Assembly (NCBI RefSeq): GCF_017916325.1
Contig: NC_090165.1
Span: forward strand, 1,126,001 to 1,190,000
DNA length: 64,000 bases
Origin: Leishmania martiniquensis
Lineage: Eukaryota; Euglenozoa; Kinetoplastea; Trypanosomatida; Trypanosomatidae
Direction: 5' to 3'
The position numbers and the translations under genes are program-made. This document shows, one piece after another, positions 1 through 9,640 of this stretch; the first letter of the stretch is position 1, and every line of letters starts with the position of its first letter. The notes under the pieces were generated by a model. That model ran no database searches, had not been told where the DNA came from, and was given only the letters and a program-made list of their open reading frames with translations.

Positions 1-278
1 AAAAGGGAGCTCTCGGTCAGCACGTAGCTGTTGATGAACGCATTCGCCTCCCTCGACACAATCTGCGCATTGAGTGAGCCAACCACCCGGGCCCACACAG
101 AGTCGTCGAGGCTGCGCAGCCCATCCACGTGCGTCTCCGATGTAGAGCGCAGAATCACCTCGAGACGCTTCTCCGGGCCCTCAAAGCTGAACCCCTGTTC
201 CGGGTTGTACCCCTTCATGGAGCCCCACATCGCCATGAGCGTGAGGGGGTCCTTTGTAGTGGGCCAGGAAACGCTCAT
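1..278 (-). CDS. AdoMetDC: S-adenosylmethionine decarboxylase, N-terminal part (cut by window edge)
   Basis: Makes decarboxylated AdoMet, the aminopropyl donor for spermidine and, in trypanosomatids, trypanothione; cytosolic. Ninety-two codons are visible from an ATG at 276-278, running off the left edge. The frame shows the family's FEGPEKRLEV block (residues about 32-41) and, at the very edge, VLTESS, which holds the Glu-Ser pair (about 89-90) where the proenzyme cuts itself to form the pyruvoyl cofactor. So this copy should be the catalytic one; the cleavage and active-site region continues outside the window. Its partner, the prozyme, lies upstream at 7172-8125 on the same strand, and a retroelement occupies the space between them. 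Identification rests on recalled family motifs, which are distinctive. No upstream ATG lies in the last 150 or so nt of the leader. Confidence 0.9.
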   Translation of the reverse strand, partial: MSVSWPTTKDPLTLMAMWGSMKGYNPEQGFSFEGPEKRLEVILRSTSETHVDGLRSLDDSVWARVVGSLNAQIVSREANAFINSYVLTESSL

Positions 279-431
279 GGCTGCTAGCGAGGTGCCGTCG
301 GGCTTGGTGAATGCGGATCGTCCCAAATCGGCCTTAACGCGTTGGTGTGAATTCGGCGGTGACGCCGCAGAGCTGCCGGAGCAAAGTCGAGGGGTGGCGA
401 ATAAGGCGTTATTTCTTTTTTTTTCGGTATT

Positions 432-482
432 CTTAAGTGCCGCAGCCAAAGATGAGAGGGCGAGGAGAATGGGAGGGGGCAG
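432..482 (-). promoter_or_regulatory. Predicted trans-splice acceptor of AdoMetDC
   Basis: On the minus strand a pyrimidine tract (451-482) is followed by the first AG at 432-433, giving a leader of about 150 nt without an ATG before the AdoMetDC start. This is the usual kinetoplastid arrangement; position inferred, not proven. Confidence 0.4.
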
Positions 483-2392
483 TGAGACCAGAGTGCCCGA
501 GCACGTGCGCCGTCGCCATGTATGAAACAAAAGCACAGAGAGTGCGGGCAAGCAGAGGGCGTTGAGAGAACCAACAGCAGCCGTGAAATTTCCTTGGAGG
601 AAACATAGTGGGGGAAGGCCGCACACGTGACCTGAGACAGGCGCGCCTCCAACATCAGTGCACAACGCTCTCTTCGCCAACGCTGCTATGGTCTCATATT
701 GATCAAGTACCCCGCAGCTACATGAGCGGCGTGAGCGCGTTGCTACTGCGTATGCACAGCGCGACACGCCCACAAGCATATAAAGACCAGTGCATCCGCC
801 ACTGGCGGCGGGGAAGGGAGGACGACGTCCACGGACACCATGACGCGACTTGCGAATCCTTTCTTGAATGGCGTCGCTCGTTGACGCATCACCGATTTTT
901 CTCCCCCTTTTTTCCGATGCGCACATGCCGCCCTATCACTACACCCACGCAGAGGGAGAACGTGAACATGGGAAAGGAAAGGCGAGAGCGAAAGTAGCGG
1001 AGAAGGCCGTCATCAGAGGTCGGCAGCAGCGAAGGGATGAGAAAAAAGGGAAAAATATGTCGGACAGGAGGGGGAGGGCAGAGAAGCGCTCGCGGGCGTC
1101 ACCGGGACGGTATCGCAATGACAGGCTTACAGGTGATTTTTTTGTACCTCTCCTCCTCCCTCGTCCACGTTCGTGCAGGTGTGCAGGCCGCCCTTCTTTC
1201 GCTCTCTTAGTTTTGGGTGTCGCCTCCACCTGAGATACTCCGCCTTCCGACAATGCCGAGAGGGAATAAAGGCGCTGGGTGTACTGATGTGGTTTGCTGA
1301 AAGAGCAGACATTGAGAAGCACTGCCATTTTTTTTCGCTTCCTCTGTCTTCCTCTCCCTCACTCCGTTTCCCGCACCAGCAGGACCGCAGCGCCGTTTTT
1401 TTTTTTCATTAGGGAAAGAAGTGGGAACGAAAGATGCCATTCATTGGCAGGCGTCACTCCCAATCGTCTTAGCACAACAGCCCCACCGCCATCACCACCA
1501 CCAGTACCCCTACACACACACACACCTCCTCCTCCTCCCCTTCAAGGGGCGAAGCGGGAAGGGGGCTGCAGTCCTGTACTCGCTGTTGCTGCATTTGTGT
1601 TTGCCCCCCCCGACCAACGACTATGATGGATGCCTCCGTGCGTGAGTGCGTATGTGCCAGCGAAGCGGCCCTGCACAACACAAGCACAGGGACGACGAGC
1701 CAGTACGTTGAGACGTGAGTGCGTGGGAAGGTGCGCGCAGCATGGAAACGATCGTGTGAAGGGAGGAGAAAGAAAGCGCAAAGAGCTGAAGAGAATCACA
1801 CGCTCAGCAAACGGAGAATGCGGTAAAAGCGCACACGACTTCGCCAGCGTTCAGCGTCGAAAAACGGTATGAGCGCACTCAGTAAGCCGTAAAAAGGGCG
1901 CCACAGCCAAGGAAGCAACGTGGGAAAGGCAGCAGAGTCGTCAGAAATCAACGGGACAGAAATGCACACGCACGAAAAAAATATGTGCAGACTGATGCGA
2001 AGAAAATGCAAAGCAGCGCCGCCAAGAGACGTGAGGAGCGTGAGATTACCCGCGGACGGTCCGGCTAGTCGCATGCGCTTGAACAGCACTCCTCCACATT
2101 TGGGGAGCAAATCTTGCCGCGGCTTCGCTGCGCTCGCGGGTCTCATTTCTCCTGTAAGCAGACTTCTGGCCAGGACCAGCCCTCGTCCCCCGTAGTCGTG
2201 CTTGTCCATCGTGTGGAATGTACTCCGTTCCGCGTTCTCTCCGCTGAGTGCGGCGTGTGCGTGCTGCGGAGGAGAACGGCCCCGTCACAGCTGTCTGTCA
2301 CAACCCCCGCAGCCGCTCCTTCCTGGTGGACGCGCCGGTAGCCGCTGTCCTTGCCGCGGTAAGGGAACGCTGGCCGGGGAAAGAACTCCCCA
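483..2392. other. Intergenic: AdoMetDC upstream region and 3' flank of the retroelement
   Basis: No convincing gene. Further purine-rich stretches on the plus strand (about 950-1110 and 1740-1800) are pyrimidine tracts in the transcribed strand and could be alternative splice-acceptor regions. A short CA run lies near 1513-1525. The downstream end of the retroelement must lie somewhere left of 2393, but I see no terminal repeat that fixes it. Confidence 0.5.
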
Positions 2393-4372
2393 TCAGGGGT
2401 CCTGGGGCCCCGTCGTTGGTGAGCCTGAGTGGGAAGGGGGGGCCATGCCGCCCCCATCCACCCGCCCCGTTGCGAGAATCGTGGACGGCGATCCGCGCGC
2501 CTGCTCGCATAACGGGGAATACGTGCTGCGCAGAAAAGGCACCGCCAGGTTGTCGACAACGCGCCGCGTCACCCCCGTCGTGCCGCCGTCGTCGGCGAAA
2601 TTGCGTGATAGCTCATCCGCGGGGTTGACCTGGCCGGCGATGTAAAAGAACACCACCTGCACGCGCTCGGTAAAGTAGAGGGCCGTCGTGTACGCGTACA
2701 GGCGGTTCAGGCAGCACCCTCTGCCGATGCCGCCGAAGCCGTTGTGCTTCCGCTGCGCCCGCACAATCGCAAAGTGGTCCGTGACCACCGCCATGCGCAT
2801 GATCGGGCCCCTTCTCGCGACCAGCCCGTGCGCCATCAGGTACTGCAGGCACAGCATCGCCGCCCGTGGATCTGTGTGCGCCGAGTGCTTGGCGGTGAAG
2901 TATTTGTCGTTCGGCAGCGGGTCCGGCACCCGCGTGCGTGGCGGGCCTTCGCCGACGCGACCTTTCGGGTGCAAGTCCGTGGCCCACCTCTGCTGCAGGG
3001 CGTCGGTGGTGCCGTTCGCGTACCGCACCACCGCTCCCCACCCGTCGGCCGACGCGTCCGTGAAGCAGATGGCGTCGTACGTGCCATCCTCGTAGGTGGC
3101 CGCGGTCCTGTCCGCGATCGTCCACCACTCGTTCTCGACCAGGCGTCCGCCGACCGATTGGAGGCACGCGAGGACGTTCGACCCCACATAGGGCACCTCT
3201 TCGTCCCAATCCCAGCCGCGGTCCACGAGCCGAAACATGGCTCGGTACGCCTGCTGCAAGGGGAACGCCTCCGCCGGGTTCAGGCGCGTCGTGCGCATGG
3301 CGTACATGACCAGCGACGCCAGGGACGCGAAAGACCGGCATGAGAAGCGCGTCGCTCGGAGCGCCAGTTTCAACTTGGCCACCGTCTTGAGCGCGTTGCG
3401 TACCACCCGCTCGCTCCCGTTCCAATGGAAGTCCTCTCCCAGGAACGTGTTGTCGGCCCGTGCCAAGGATAGCAGCTCCTCGTCCGACATGGACGCCACG
3501 GTCTCCCGATCCGGGGAGGTGAGGAGGTTCGCCGTCCGGATGCGGGCTAGGATGCGCCGCACCGCGGATAGAAACGCACGCTCCTGCCCCTCGCGCGCCG
3601 CGATGAGCATGTTGTCGATCATGGTGAAGACCGTCACTGGTGTGTCGATGTCCACGATCGTCCATGTCACCGCCTGCCCCACCGCTACGCTCCATCGTGC
3701 GCCGGTGGGCAGCGTGCAGCACCGGTAGAGGACATGGTCGCGTGCGCGGAACACAAACGTGTTCCGCATCTCCTCCGGCAAGGGGATGGCGTCGTAGAAC
3801 GCCACAAAGTCGAGCTGGAACATGTACCGCGCGTAGCGGAGCTCCTGGCGCCGCCACTGGCGGGTCGGATGCTCCACCTTCGGCAGCTCCTGCTTCGAGA
3901 CCAGGGCGTTGAGGTGCGGCTCGGTGATCAGCCGTCGTCGGCCTTTCATCTCTGGGACAGAGAACGTGTTCACCCCGCGCACGCCCTCCGGCAGCGGCCG
4001 GCGCGAGGCTGGGTGGCGAGGTTGCCAGTCGCAACGCTCGAACTTCCCCATCTCCACCGCTCTCAGAACGTCCGCGAGCGGCAGGGACGCCGTCTTCACC
4101 GTGCGTGAAGTGCGCAGGCCCACGAACCGCCTCGGGTTCATGTATTGGATGGCCTGCTCCAGGAACCGCTTCGTGCGGCTGTGCGCCGTGGGCATTTCCC
4201 GCACGGCCGCCAGGTCCAGCGGCGTGGTGTGCTTCAGGTGCAGGGGCCACTGCCGCGCGTCGGGCAGCGTCGCCACCGGTGGCAGCCCCTGCATGCGGCG
4301 CGTCTCCGCATACAGCTCCGCGTCCGACACCCCCAGGCTCTTCGCCGTCGGTGCCTCCCATCCTAGCTGGTC
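2393..4372 (-). CDS. Reverse transcriptase-RNase H of the TATE/VIPER-like element
   Basis: About 660 residues of RT then RNase H. Visible motifs: palm motif A as LDFVAFYDAIPL (3781-3816) with one catalytic Asp; motif C at 3611-3622 reading MIDN where most RTs have xxDD; RNase H DASADGWG near 3031-3063, TDHF further on, and VNPADELSR (2605-2640), typical of DIRS/gypsy-type RNase H. The open frame reaches 4840 only through a GTG, and its first 155 or so residues are merely the recombinase read out of frame. The true RT begins near the recombinase stop, in the -1 frame relative to it, so it would be made by frameshifting or reinitiation; no canonical slippery heptamer is obvious near the junction. 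First in-frame ATG past the stop codes the Met of RRMQGL. The domain is otherwise uninterrupted. Confidence 0.75.
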   Translation of the reverse strand, partial: DQLGWEAPTAKSLGVSDAELYAETRRMQGLPPVATLPDARQWPLHLKHTTPLDLAAVREMPTAHSRTKRFLEQAIQYMNPRRFVGLRTSRTVKTASLPLADVLRAVEMGKFERCDWQPRHPASRRPLPEGVRGVNTFSVPEMKGRRRLITEPHLNALVSKQELPKVEHPTRQWRRQELRYARYMFQLDFVAFYDAIPLPEEMRNTFVFRARDHVLYRCCTLPTGARWSVAVGQAVTWTIVDIDTPVTVFTMIDNMLIAAREGQERAFLSAVRRILARIRTANLLTSPDRETVASMSDEELLSLARADNTFLGEDFHWNGSERVVRNALKTVAKLKLALRATRFSCRSFASLASLVMYAMRTTRLNPAEAFPLQQAYRAMFRLVDRGWDWDEEVPYVGSNVLACLQSVGGRLVENEWWTIADRTAATYEDGTYDAICFTDASADGWGAVVRYANGTTDALQQRWATDLHPKGRVGEGPPRTRVPDPLPNDKYFTAKHSAHTDPRAAMLCLQYLMAHGLVARRGPIMRMAVVTDHFAIVRAQRKHNGFGGIGRGCCLNRLYAYTTALYFTERVQVVFFYIAGQVNPADELSRNFADDGGTTGVTRRVVDNLAVPFLRSTYSPLCEQARGSPSTILATGRVDGGGMAPPSHSGSPTTGPQDP

Positions 4373-5043
4373 AATCCTAGGAGGACTTGCGCGGCGCTTT
4401 CCTGCGCGGCAACGGCCTCCTTCGTTGGCTGGAGGCCATAGCCCAGGTACCGCTTGAGCGTGTCCGCTCGCGTGTGGCCGGTGATCCGCATGAGGCCCGC
4501 CTCGGATACGCCGTTCGCTGCCAGGTAACGGGCGGCGCCCTTCCGGATGGACGGGAGGGCCGCCGCAGGGTTCACGCGGCGCAGCTGATCGCGGAGGCTC
4601 GTCACGTCCGCAAACAGGCGCTGCGTTGGGCCTCGGCTCCTCAGCAGCTTCAGCAGCAGGGCCGCGTCCTCTCGCTGCAATCGCGTCCCTATCGCATAGG
4701 GCCCGCGGAACCTCGCACCCTTTCCATAGCGGATCGTGATACTCACTGAGGCCGTCGGCGAGCTCTCCGAGAGTGCGGAGATGTGCACATCCCTTTTCAG
4801 GAGTGTCCCCAGGTCGCCCGCTCGTGCGGCGCAGTGCCACGCCAGCTTCAGGAAGAGCGCGGCGCGCGGGTGGGTGCGGCAGAGCTCCTTGTAGGCCCTC
4901 TGCATCTCCTCGGTCCGCGGTCGGGCAGACGCAATGGCGGCATGCACTTGGTGATCGCTGTTAAAGCCCTTCCCGACCTGGGATACCTGCTGCTCGGAAG
5001 TGGATACTTCCGCTGCCGCCCCTGCTGCACTTCTGCCCCGCAA
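4363..5043 (-). pseudogene. Tyrosine recombinase of the TATE/VIPER-like element, 5' part interrupted
   Basis: The catalytic domain carries the expected residues: Arg in AARAGDL (about 4810-4830), Lys in RYGKGAR, the second Arg in SIRKGAARY (4518-4553), and His plus nucleophilic Tyr in GHTRADTLKRYLGYG (4437-4490). It would catalyse site-specific joining of the cDNA without a DDE integrase. The frame has no ATG near its beginning (5043 is TTG). An in-frame TGA at 5056-5058 separates it from an open stretch in the same frame (5448-5056), and a second TGA at 5455-5457 from another (to 5724). This suggests a longer original protein with two nonsense changes, or an N-terminal domain reached otherwise. 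The catalytic half looks intact, so decay would be recent. The upstream segments were not independently recognised. Confidence 0.65.
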
Positions 5044-5448
5044 ACGAGTGCGAGGTCACTCCCACACAGGATCGGCGTGATCCTGCTTGCGTATCGCCTC
5101 CCTGTGTGGTGTCTGGGGCTCTTCCTCTCGGTCGGTTGCCCCGCCGGCCATGTGCGGCGTGGCCTCTCCGAAAAGCCTGAGCAATGAGCTCGTTTCAGTG
5201 CTCTTGTCGGCCACATCAGCCCATACGCATGACGCTTGTGCCGCGCATTTCAGCGTCCTCGCCATGTCAGTGCTTGGCCAATGTCCAGTTGTGGTGGGCG
5301 GGTGTGCTCGGATGCCGGAGTACCCCTCCCTCTCCCCCTCTGCCATGGCAGGAAACGCTGGCGCAGACTTGTGGACGCTATCCGAAAAGAAACGGCGTAG
5401 GCCACTATCTTTACGGCTGGTGGCGTGAGGAGAGCTGGCGCTCGGCAC

Positions 5449-6135
5449 GAGCAGTCACGTCGCACAGACGCCTCTTCTTTGTCCATTTCCCTTGCAGGCA
5501 GGCATAGGAGTGGCGCCTTCGACCGTTTCCGCCTGTCGCGCCATATCTTTCCAAAAAAGACGGAGACGGTCGTGGCAGATGCTGCAGCCTGTCTTCAGCC
5601 GAGCAACGGTATGTGCTTTACCGCTCTCGCTTATTGCAGCTCTCCTCACGGATGCCTTTTCTACTTCCTTTAGCGCACGTATAAGAGCAGCATGCCCCCA
5701 TCTCGTGAAGCGTCCTCTGGTCAATCATGCTCCTGTATCCAAGTTGTTCACATGCTCATTGTGCTTCATCGATAGACTCTCCAGACAGGGCGACTTAGCA
5801 ACATGGTGGGGCAGCGATCAGGAGTCTCTTGAGAGGCAATGCCGAACAGACGCCACGGAGGCGTTCCTTGCACAAGATTTGTGTCTTTCAAGGCGGATGA
5901 GCCTTTTTTCACTAGACGCTTGCGTGCAGCGCACCGGTGCAGAATAGAGAAGAGAGGTGAAGGAAAACGATTTCAAAAGTGCGCATGCGTTCTCCCATGG
6001 CTCCGTTCGGGCGCCCCATTCCACCTTGGGCACTGCATCTTCGCCACGCCACACACCACAACCACTTCGGGTGGGCTCAAGTTCATTTCCTCTCTCGTTC
6101 CCGACTATCGTTTCGAATATTTCCCAGCATGTTCC
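5449..6135. other. Intergenic between retroelement and SIDER-like copy
   Basis: No gene recognised. The minus-strand frame of the recombinase remains open from 5724 to 5458, so the 5' end of the element may lie in here. Otherwise no repeat or structural motif noticed. Confidence 0.4.
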
Positions 6136-6600
6136 CTCTCTGCCGCACAACGTGAATTAAACTCAACCCTGACCGACTCGACATAGATGCACATCGCGTC
6201 ACTCAAGGCAGCGGCAGGCGCGTCTTTCCGCAAGGCGCCGACTCCGTCACCGCAGCGCAGCCCCTGGCCCAGCGCCCGCTCGCCCCTCGCTGTGTACGCC
6301 TTGCCCCACACCCCAGTACGCCGGCAGCCACGCCGCGCATCCCTCTCGAGGTGGCGCAGGCTCCCCGCACCGACAGGCAGCGAGGGCCGCTTGGGATACG
6401 CTCGAGCGACGCCCACACGCTGCCCCGTCATGCGGATCGTGCAAGCGGCTTCACTGCCGCAGGTCGCTCCGACCCCGCCCCTCCTAGCACCCGGCCGCCG
6501 GCATCAGCAGCGCGATGCGCTGCTCTGACCCCCCCGCCCTACGGCGCAGCTGCCTGGCCCTGCGTCCTCACCGACACGCCGCGTGGAGGTGTGCGCCTCC
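6136..6600 (-). repeat. SIDER-like dispersed repeat, copy 1 (subtype B)
   Basis: Nearly identical over about 380 bp (6190-6590) to 32580-32960 and 36300-36690, and to the inverse of 16940-17320; between this copy and the 32.5-kb copy I count one substitution plus a change in a C-run. Left end shares the CTCTGCCGCACAACGTGAAT block with the other two same-orientation copies. The right end shares a GGAGGTG..CCTCC hairpin and TCATnGAGGG with the 36.2-kb copy only. It lies in the presumed 3'UTR of the prozyme. Size, position and GC content fit Leishmania SIDER retroposons; family name is inferred. Strand given is relative orientation only. Confidence 0.7.
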
Positions 6601-7171
6601 TTCATTGAGGGACTTGGATCAACACAAGGTCCCGAGAATAGAGAAAGTGCCGCCTCCGATGGAAGCGAGAGAAAGAGTTAGATGACGCGCCGCAGCTTTC
6701 TCCTCCTTTCCTTCCTATCTCAGTCTGCATGCGCTCGCGTGAGAGATGGTATCAACACCATACGGAACGCAGGAGAGAGCGATAGCGACGAAAACAAAAA
6801 GCAACGGCAAAGCGAAAAGAAAAGTGGGAGAGAGGAAAGCCGTAAAGCTTCGAAAATAAGAAACGATTATGCGCCGATTCACTTAAGGAGTGCCAGTGAA
6901 GTCATATAACGGACATCGTGGGGGAGGTCAAATGGGGGTGAGAGCGCACCCCGGACAACGAGCCACAGATGTGTTGTGCGTGCGTGTGTGGGTATGGCTG
7001 CTGCGCATCTTCGGCTGTGCATGATGGGTCCATACCTCGACAGGCTGTCACCGCGCATCAGTGCACGTCGTCACCGATGGGCTGCATACCACTGGCCTCT
7101 CTCCGGCATCCGTGCGGTGACCTCAGGCATTGAGCGGAAGGTCTCCCCCTTTTCCCGCTTTCTCAAGTGCC
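6601..7171 (-). other. Presumed 3'UTR of the AdoMetDC prozyme
   Basis: Unremarkable sequence between the prozyme stop and the SIDER-like copy; no ORF of note. Contains an A/G-rich patch (6770-6860). Confidence 0.5.
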
Positions 7172-8125
7172 TCACTCAGCACGACGGGCAAAGAGAAGCT
7201 GATGGAACGCGTAGCCTTCGCCGAAGAAGTTCACCGTCCGGTTCTGCAGTGTGTAGGCGTGGAAGGAGTCGAAGTTACGACGCAGCGCCGAGCCATCGGC
7301 GTCTTTGTCCTGTAGGGCAACAATCGTGAAGTAGGCGGGCTGAAAGGTGTCAACGAGCTCCTGAACGCGCGCCGGAGTCGAAACGGCAGCCCTGGCGTTC
7401 GTCTCGAAAGACACGCACGGCGCGCCAACGAAGGTGCGCGTCACCTCATACTCGCCGCTCGGCAGGGCATGAAAGCGCTGCGTTGTCTTGTGTACCTCCT
7501 CCAGTCCCGTCGCTACGTTGTAGAGGAACACATTCACCTGCACATCTTGCTCCTTACGCCCCGCCACCCTCTCCACGTTATCGTACACGAAGTTAAAGTA
7601 GTGATGGCCGTCCACCGGACCGGTCAAGAAGGACTTGCCAGTAGGGAAAGCCGCCTTAAGCTCTGCGTACTCCTGCGCCATGATGTCGCTCGTCTCGCTC
7701 TCAGCGCACCATGGCGAGGTGGTATTCTTGCGCAGGTACGAGGCCCACTCCACACGGGCGCCCCTCGATGTAAGAAACGCAAGGGCGGGGGTGACCACCT
7801 GATGAAGCATCACCTCTGATGCGGACGTCACTACCAGCTTGTATGGTGTCACAATAACAATGCTCTGCGTCATCTCCAGCGACAGCAGGCCCTCCACAGA
7901 CGAGTGTTGCAGCAGTTTCTGCCCAGCAGCCGCAAGCACATGCCCCAGCTCAGCTACCGTGAGTGCGTGCACATCCAGGGCGCTGGCAAAGTCAAGCTCG
8001 AGGCGCTTCTCAAGCCCGCTATCACTGTAGCTGGTGGGGTTCGAAAACCCTCCCCAGAGAGACATTAGCGCGCGAACTGAGTCCGGAAACATATCGCGAG
8101 GCGATGCCCACACGTTGGTGGACAT
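7172..8125 (-). CDS. AdoMetDC prozyme (catalytically dead allosteric partner)
   Basis: 317 aa, ATG at 8123-8125, TGA at 7172. It is an AdoMetDC paralogue: MSLWGGF..SGLEKRLEL matches the AdoMetDC start region, and FDSFHAYTLQNRTVNFFGEGYAFHQ resembles the family's C-terminal part. In trypanosomatids the prozyme binds AdoMetDC and strongly activates it, so prozyme level sets polyamine flux. Expected active-site changes are visible: where AdoMetDC has TESS, this protein reads TQSI, so the Glu-Ser cleavage pair is lost; the following KTCGTT region with the catalytic Cys reads VTSASEV. It should neither self-process nor decarboxylate. Its gene directly follows ValRS in transcription order, and its 3'UTR carries a SIDER-like repeat. 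Alignment was by eye. Confidence 0.9.
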   Translation of the reverse strand: MSTNVWASPRDMFPDSVRALMSLWGGFSNPTSYSDSGLEKRLELDFASALDVHALTVAELGHVLAAAGQKLLQHSSVEGLLSLEMTQSIVIVTPYKLVVTSASEVMLHQVVTPALAFLTSRGARVEWASYLRKNTTSPWCAESETSDIMAQEYAELKAAFPTGKSFLTGPVDGHHYFNFVYDNVERVAGRKEQDVQVNVFLYNVATGLEEVHKTTQRFHALPSGEYEVTRTFVGAPCVSFETNARAAVSTPARVQELVDTFQPAYFTIVALQDKDADGSALRRNFDSFHAYTLQNRTVNFFGEGYAFHQLLFARRAE

Positions 8126-8146
8126 GTTTTCGCGAAACGGCTGCGA

Positions 8147-8186
8147 CTAAAGGGGAGAAGAGATGACGAGGAGGAAGAGGAGAGGT
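8147..8186 (-). promoter_or_regulatory. Predicted trans-splice acceptor of the prozyme
   Basis: A clean pyrimidine tract (8151-8186, minus strand) ends in the AG at 8147-8148, about 21 nt before the prozyme ATG. A very short leader is predicted. Confidence 0.5.
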
Positions 8187-9640
8187 GAAAAACGTGTATG
8201 CGCGTGGGCCGCAGTAACTATGCGGCGCAGCGAATCTGAGGGACGGCAAGAAGCACTGCAGGATGCCACGGGAGACGCCGCAGCATAGGTGAACCGCGGA
8301 AACCAATCGTAAATTGAGCACAGCGGTGCTAGAGGATAAATAGAAGGAAGAGAGTGAGACACCCGCTGAGGCGAGGGAATATCAACGCGACAGGCGTCTC
8401 ACCGGCGGTGTTGGACAGGGGCTGACGAATATGTACATGTATATATATATATATATGTGTATGCATATGTGAATATATGTACATGTATTGGTGTATGTAG
8501 GAGAGAGGAAGAGAACCAACAGAGGCAGAAAAAGGGACGAATAGAAGCCATTACAAGTGTGAAGCGTGTGTGGGGGGAGGGGGGTTGACACAACGGAGAG
8601 AGGATGGACAACAATGGCCCCCAAGCAGAGAGGAGGCAGGTCAGCACTGAGGACACGTTGCCTTCCCTCGACTTGGGAAATTATCTGTCCGTCACTGAAC
8701 GTTCCGTTCTCATTTCAACCTGTTGCGCCGACGGCTCACTTGAAAACGCCACAGTGGCCACGAAGTGAGCGAAAGCAAGAACGACGGTGCACCAACGCGC
8801 GTCTTTTCAGCCTGGTGGCCCACATGCCTTGCCTAGGAGCGTGGGTGTCAGCCGCAGTACAGTCGGCATGAGTAGGGCATCCTCCTCAACTTCTTTTTTG
8901 CCTCCTTCCATGCAAGGCTCCCCTCGTGCCAACGAGCAGGCGTTGAAGAAATAGTGGGAGCTCACAAACTAGCTTGTCCTCTCCCTTTACGTGGATAGGT
9001 GTTCCAGCCCGTGTGTGTGTGTGTGTGTGTGCAGCCTTATTCCGAATCAAACACCGAAGCGGCACAGCGTTGGGGTCTCTTTTGTCTCCTCCTCTCTTTT
9101 TCGTATACGTCCTCTGCGCCCTAAGACGGCCAAAATAGGTTTGCGGCACCTCACCCGGTCCAACGCCACTCTTCCTTCGACTAACCAGTCATGGTCGCGT
9201 TCCTCCCCCCTACACACACACACACACACAGAGACAATCAGAAACTCGCACGCAAAAAAACACCTTCCACCACAGTTACAACATCAGCATTAAAAAGGCA
9301 CTGCATTACGAATGGAGCTCTTACGCCATCCAAGACAAAGGGCAAAAAAAAAAAGAAACGGAGCAAAAAAGGGTATGCAGCGCTCATAAGCGTTCGCGCA
9401 CAAACGCGCAACAAAAAAAAACGGCTTTCTCTGCCAGACTGCTCCATAAGAATGCATTGATACCTCTGAGCTTTTTCGGGGGCACCACTCAGACACACGC
9501 AAATCGATACTCAGAGCGAGCATGGTGGCTTTGCCTTTTCGGTTACGACGGCGATGGCGGCAGTGTAGGCTCCACTCCTGAAGGGAGAGGAGAGGCGGAT
9601 GAATATATATGTATACATATATATACAAATATCGGAGTCC
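8187..9640 (-). other. ValRS 3'UTR and intergenic with TA and GT microsatellites
   Basis: No gene. Contains a palindromic TA-rich block (8428-8490, TACATGTATA at one end and ATGTACATGTA at the other), a GT run (9008-9032), a CA run (9212-9231), and a second ATATATGTATACATATATA block at 9602-9625, only about 20 nt after the ValRS stop. Confidence 0.6.

Larger units (their letters stand above)
2393..5448 (-). mobile_element. Tyrosine-recombinase retroelement (TATE/VIPER-like), boundaries unresolved
   Basis: Two minus-strand frames encode a tyrosine recombinase (4363-5043) followed by a reverse transcriptase plus RNase H (2393 to about 4372). The order recombinase then RT-RNase H is the one I know from trypanosomatid DIRS-like elements (VIPER, and the TATE elements of Leishmania Viannia). 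No APE-type endonuclease (as in ingi/L1Tc) or LTR-type integrase is seen. No gag-like frame was recognised, and no inverted or split repeats were found, so the ends are provisional. The element lies between AdoMetDC and its prozyme, in sense with the polycistron. TATE elements are best known from telomeric repeats; no hexamer repeats flank this copy. The recombinase frame is interrupted by stops, so the copy is probably not autonomous. Confidence 0.75.

Noticed and set aside
2613..4361. 582-codon minus-strand frame
   Set aside because: Gly/Ala/Arg/His-rich translation of the RT gene in another frame; no motif.
8035..8055. GGGGTTCGAAAACCC, resembling a tRNA B box
   Set aside because: Lies within the prozyme coding sequence, wrong spacing, no A box or cloverleaf.
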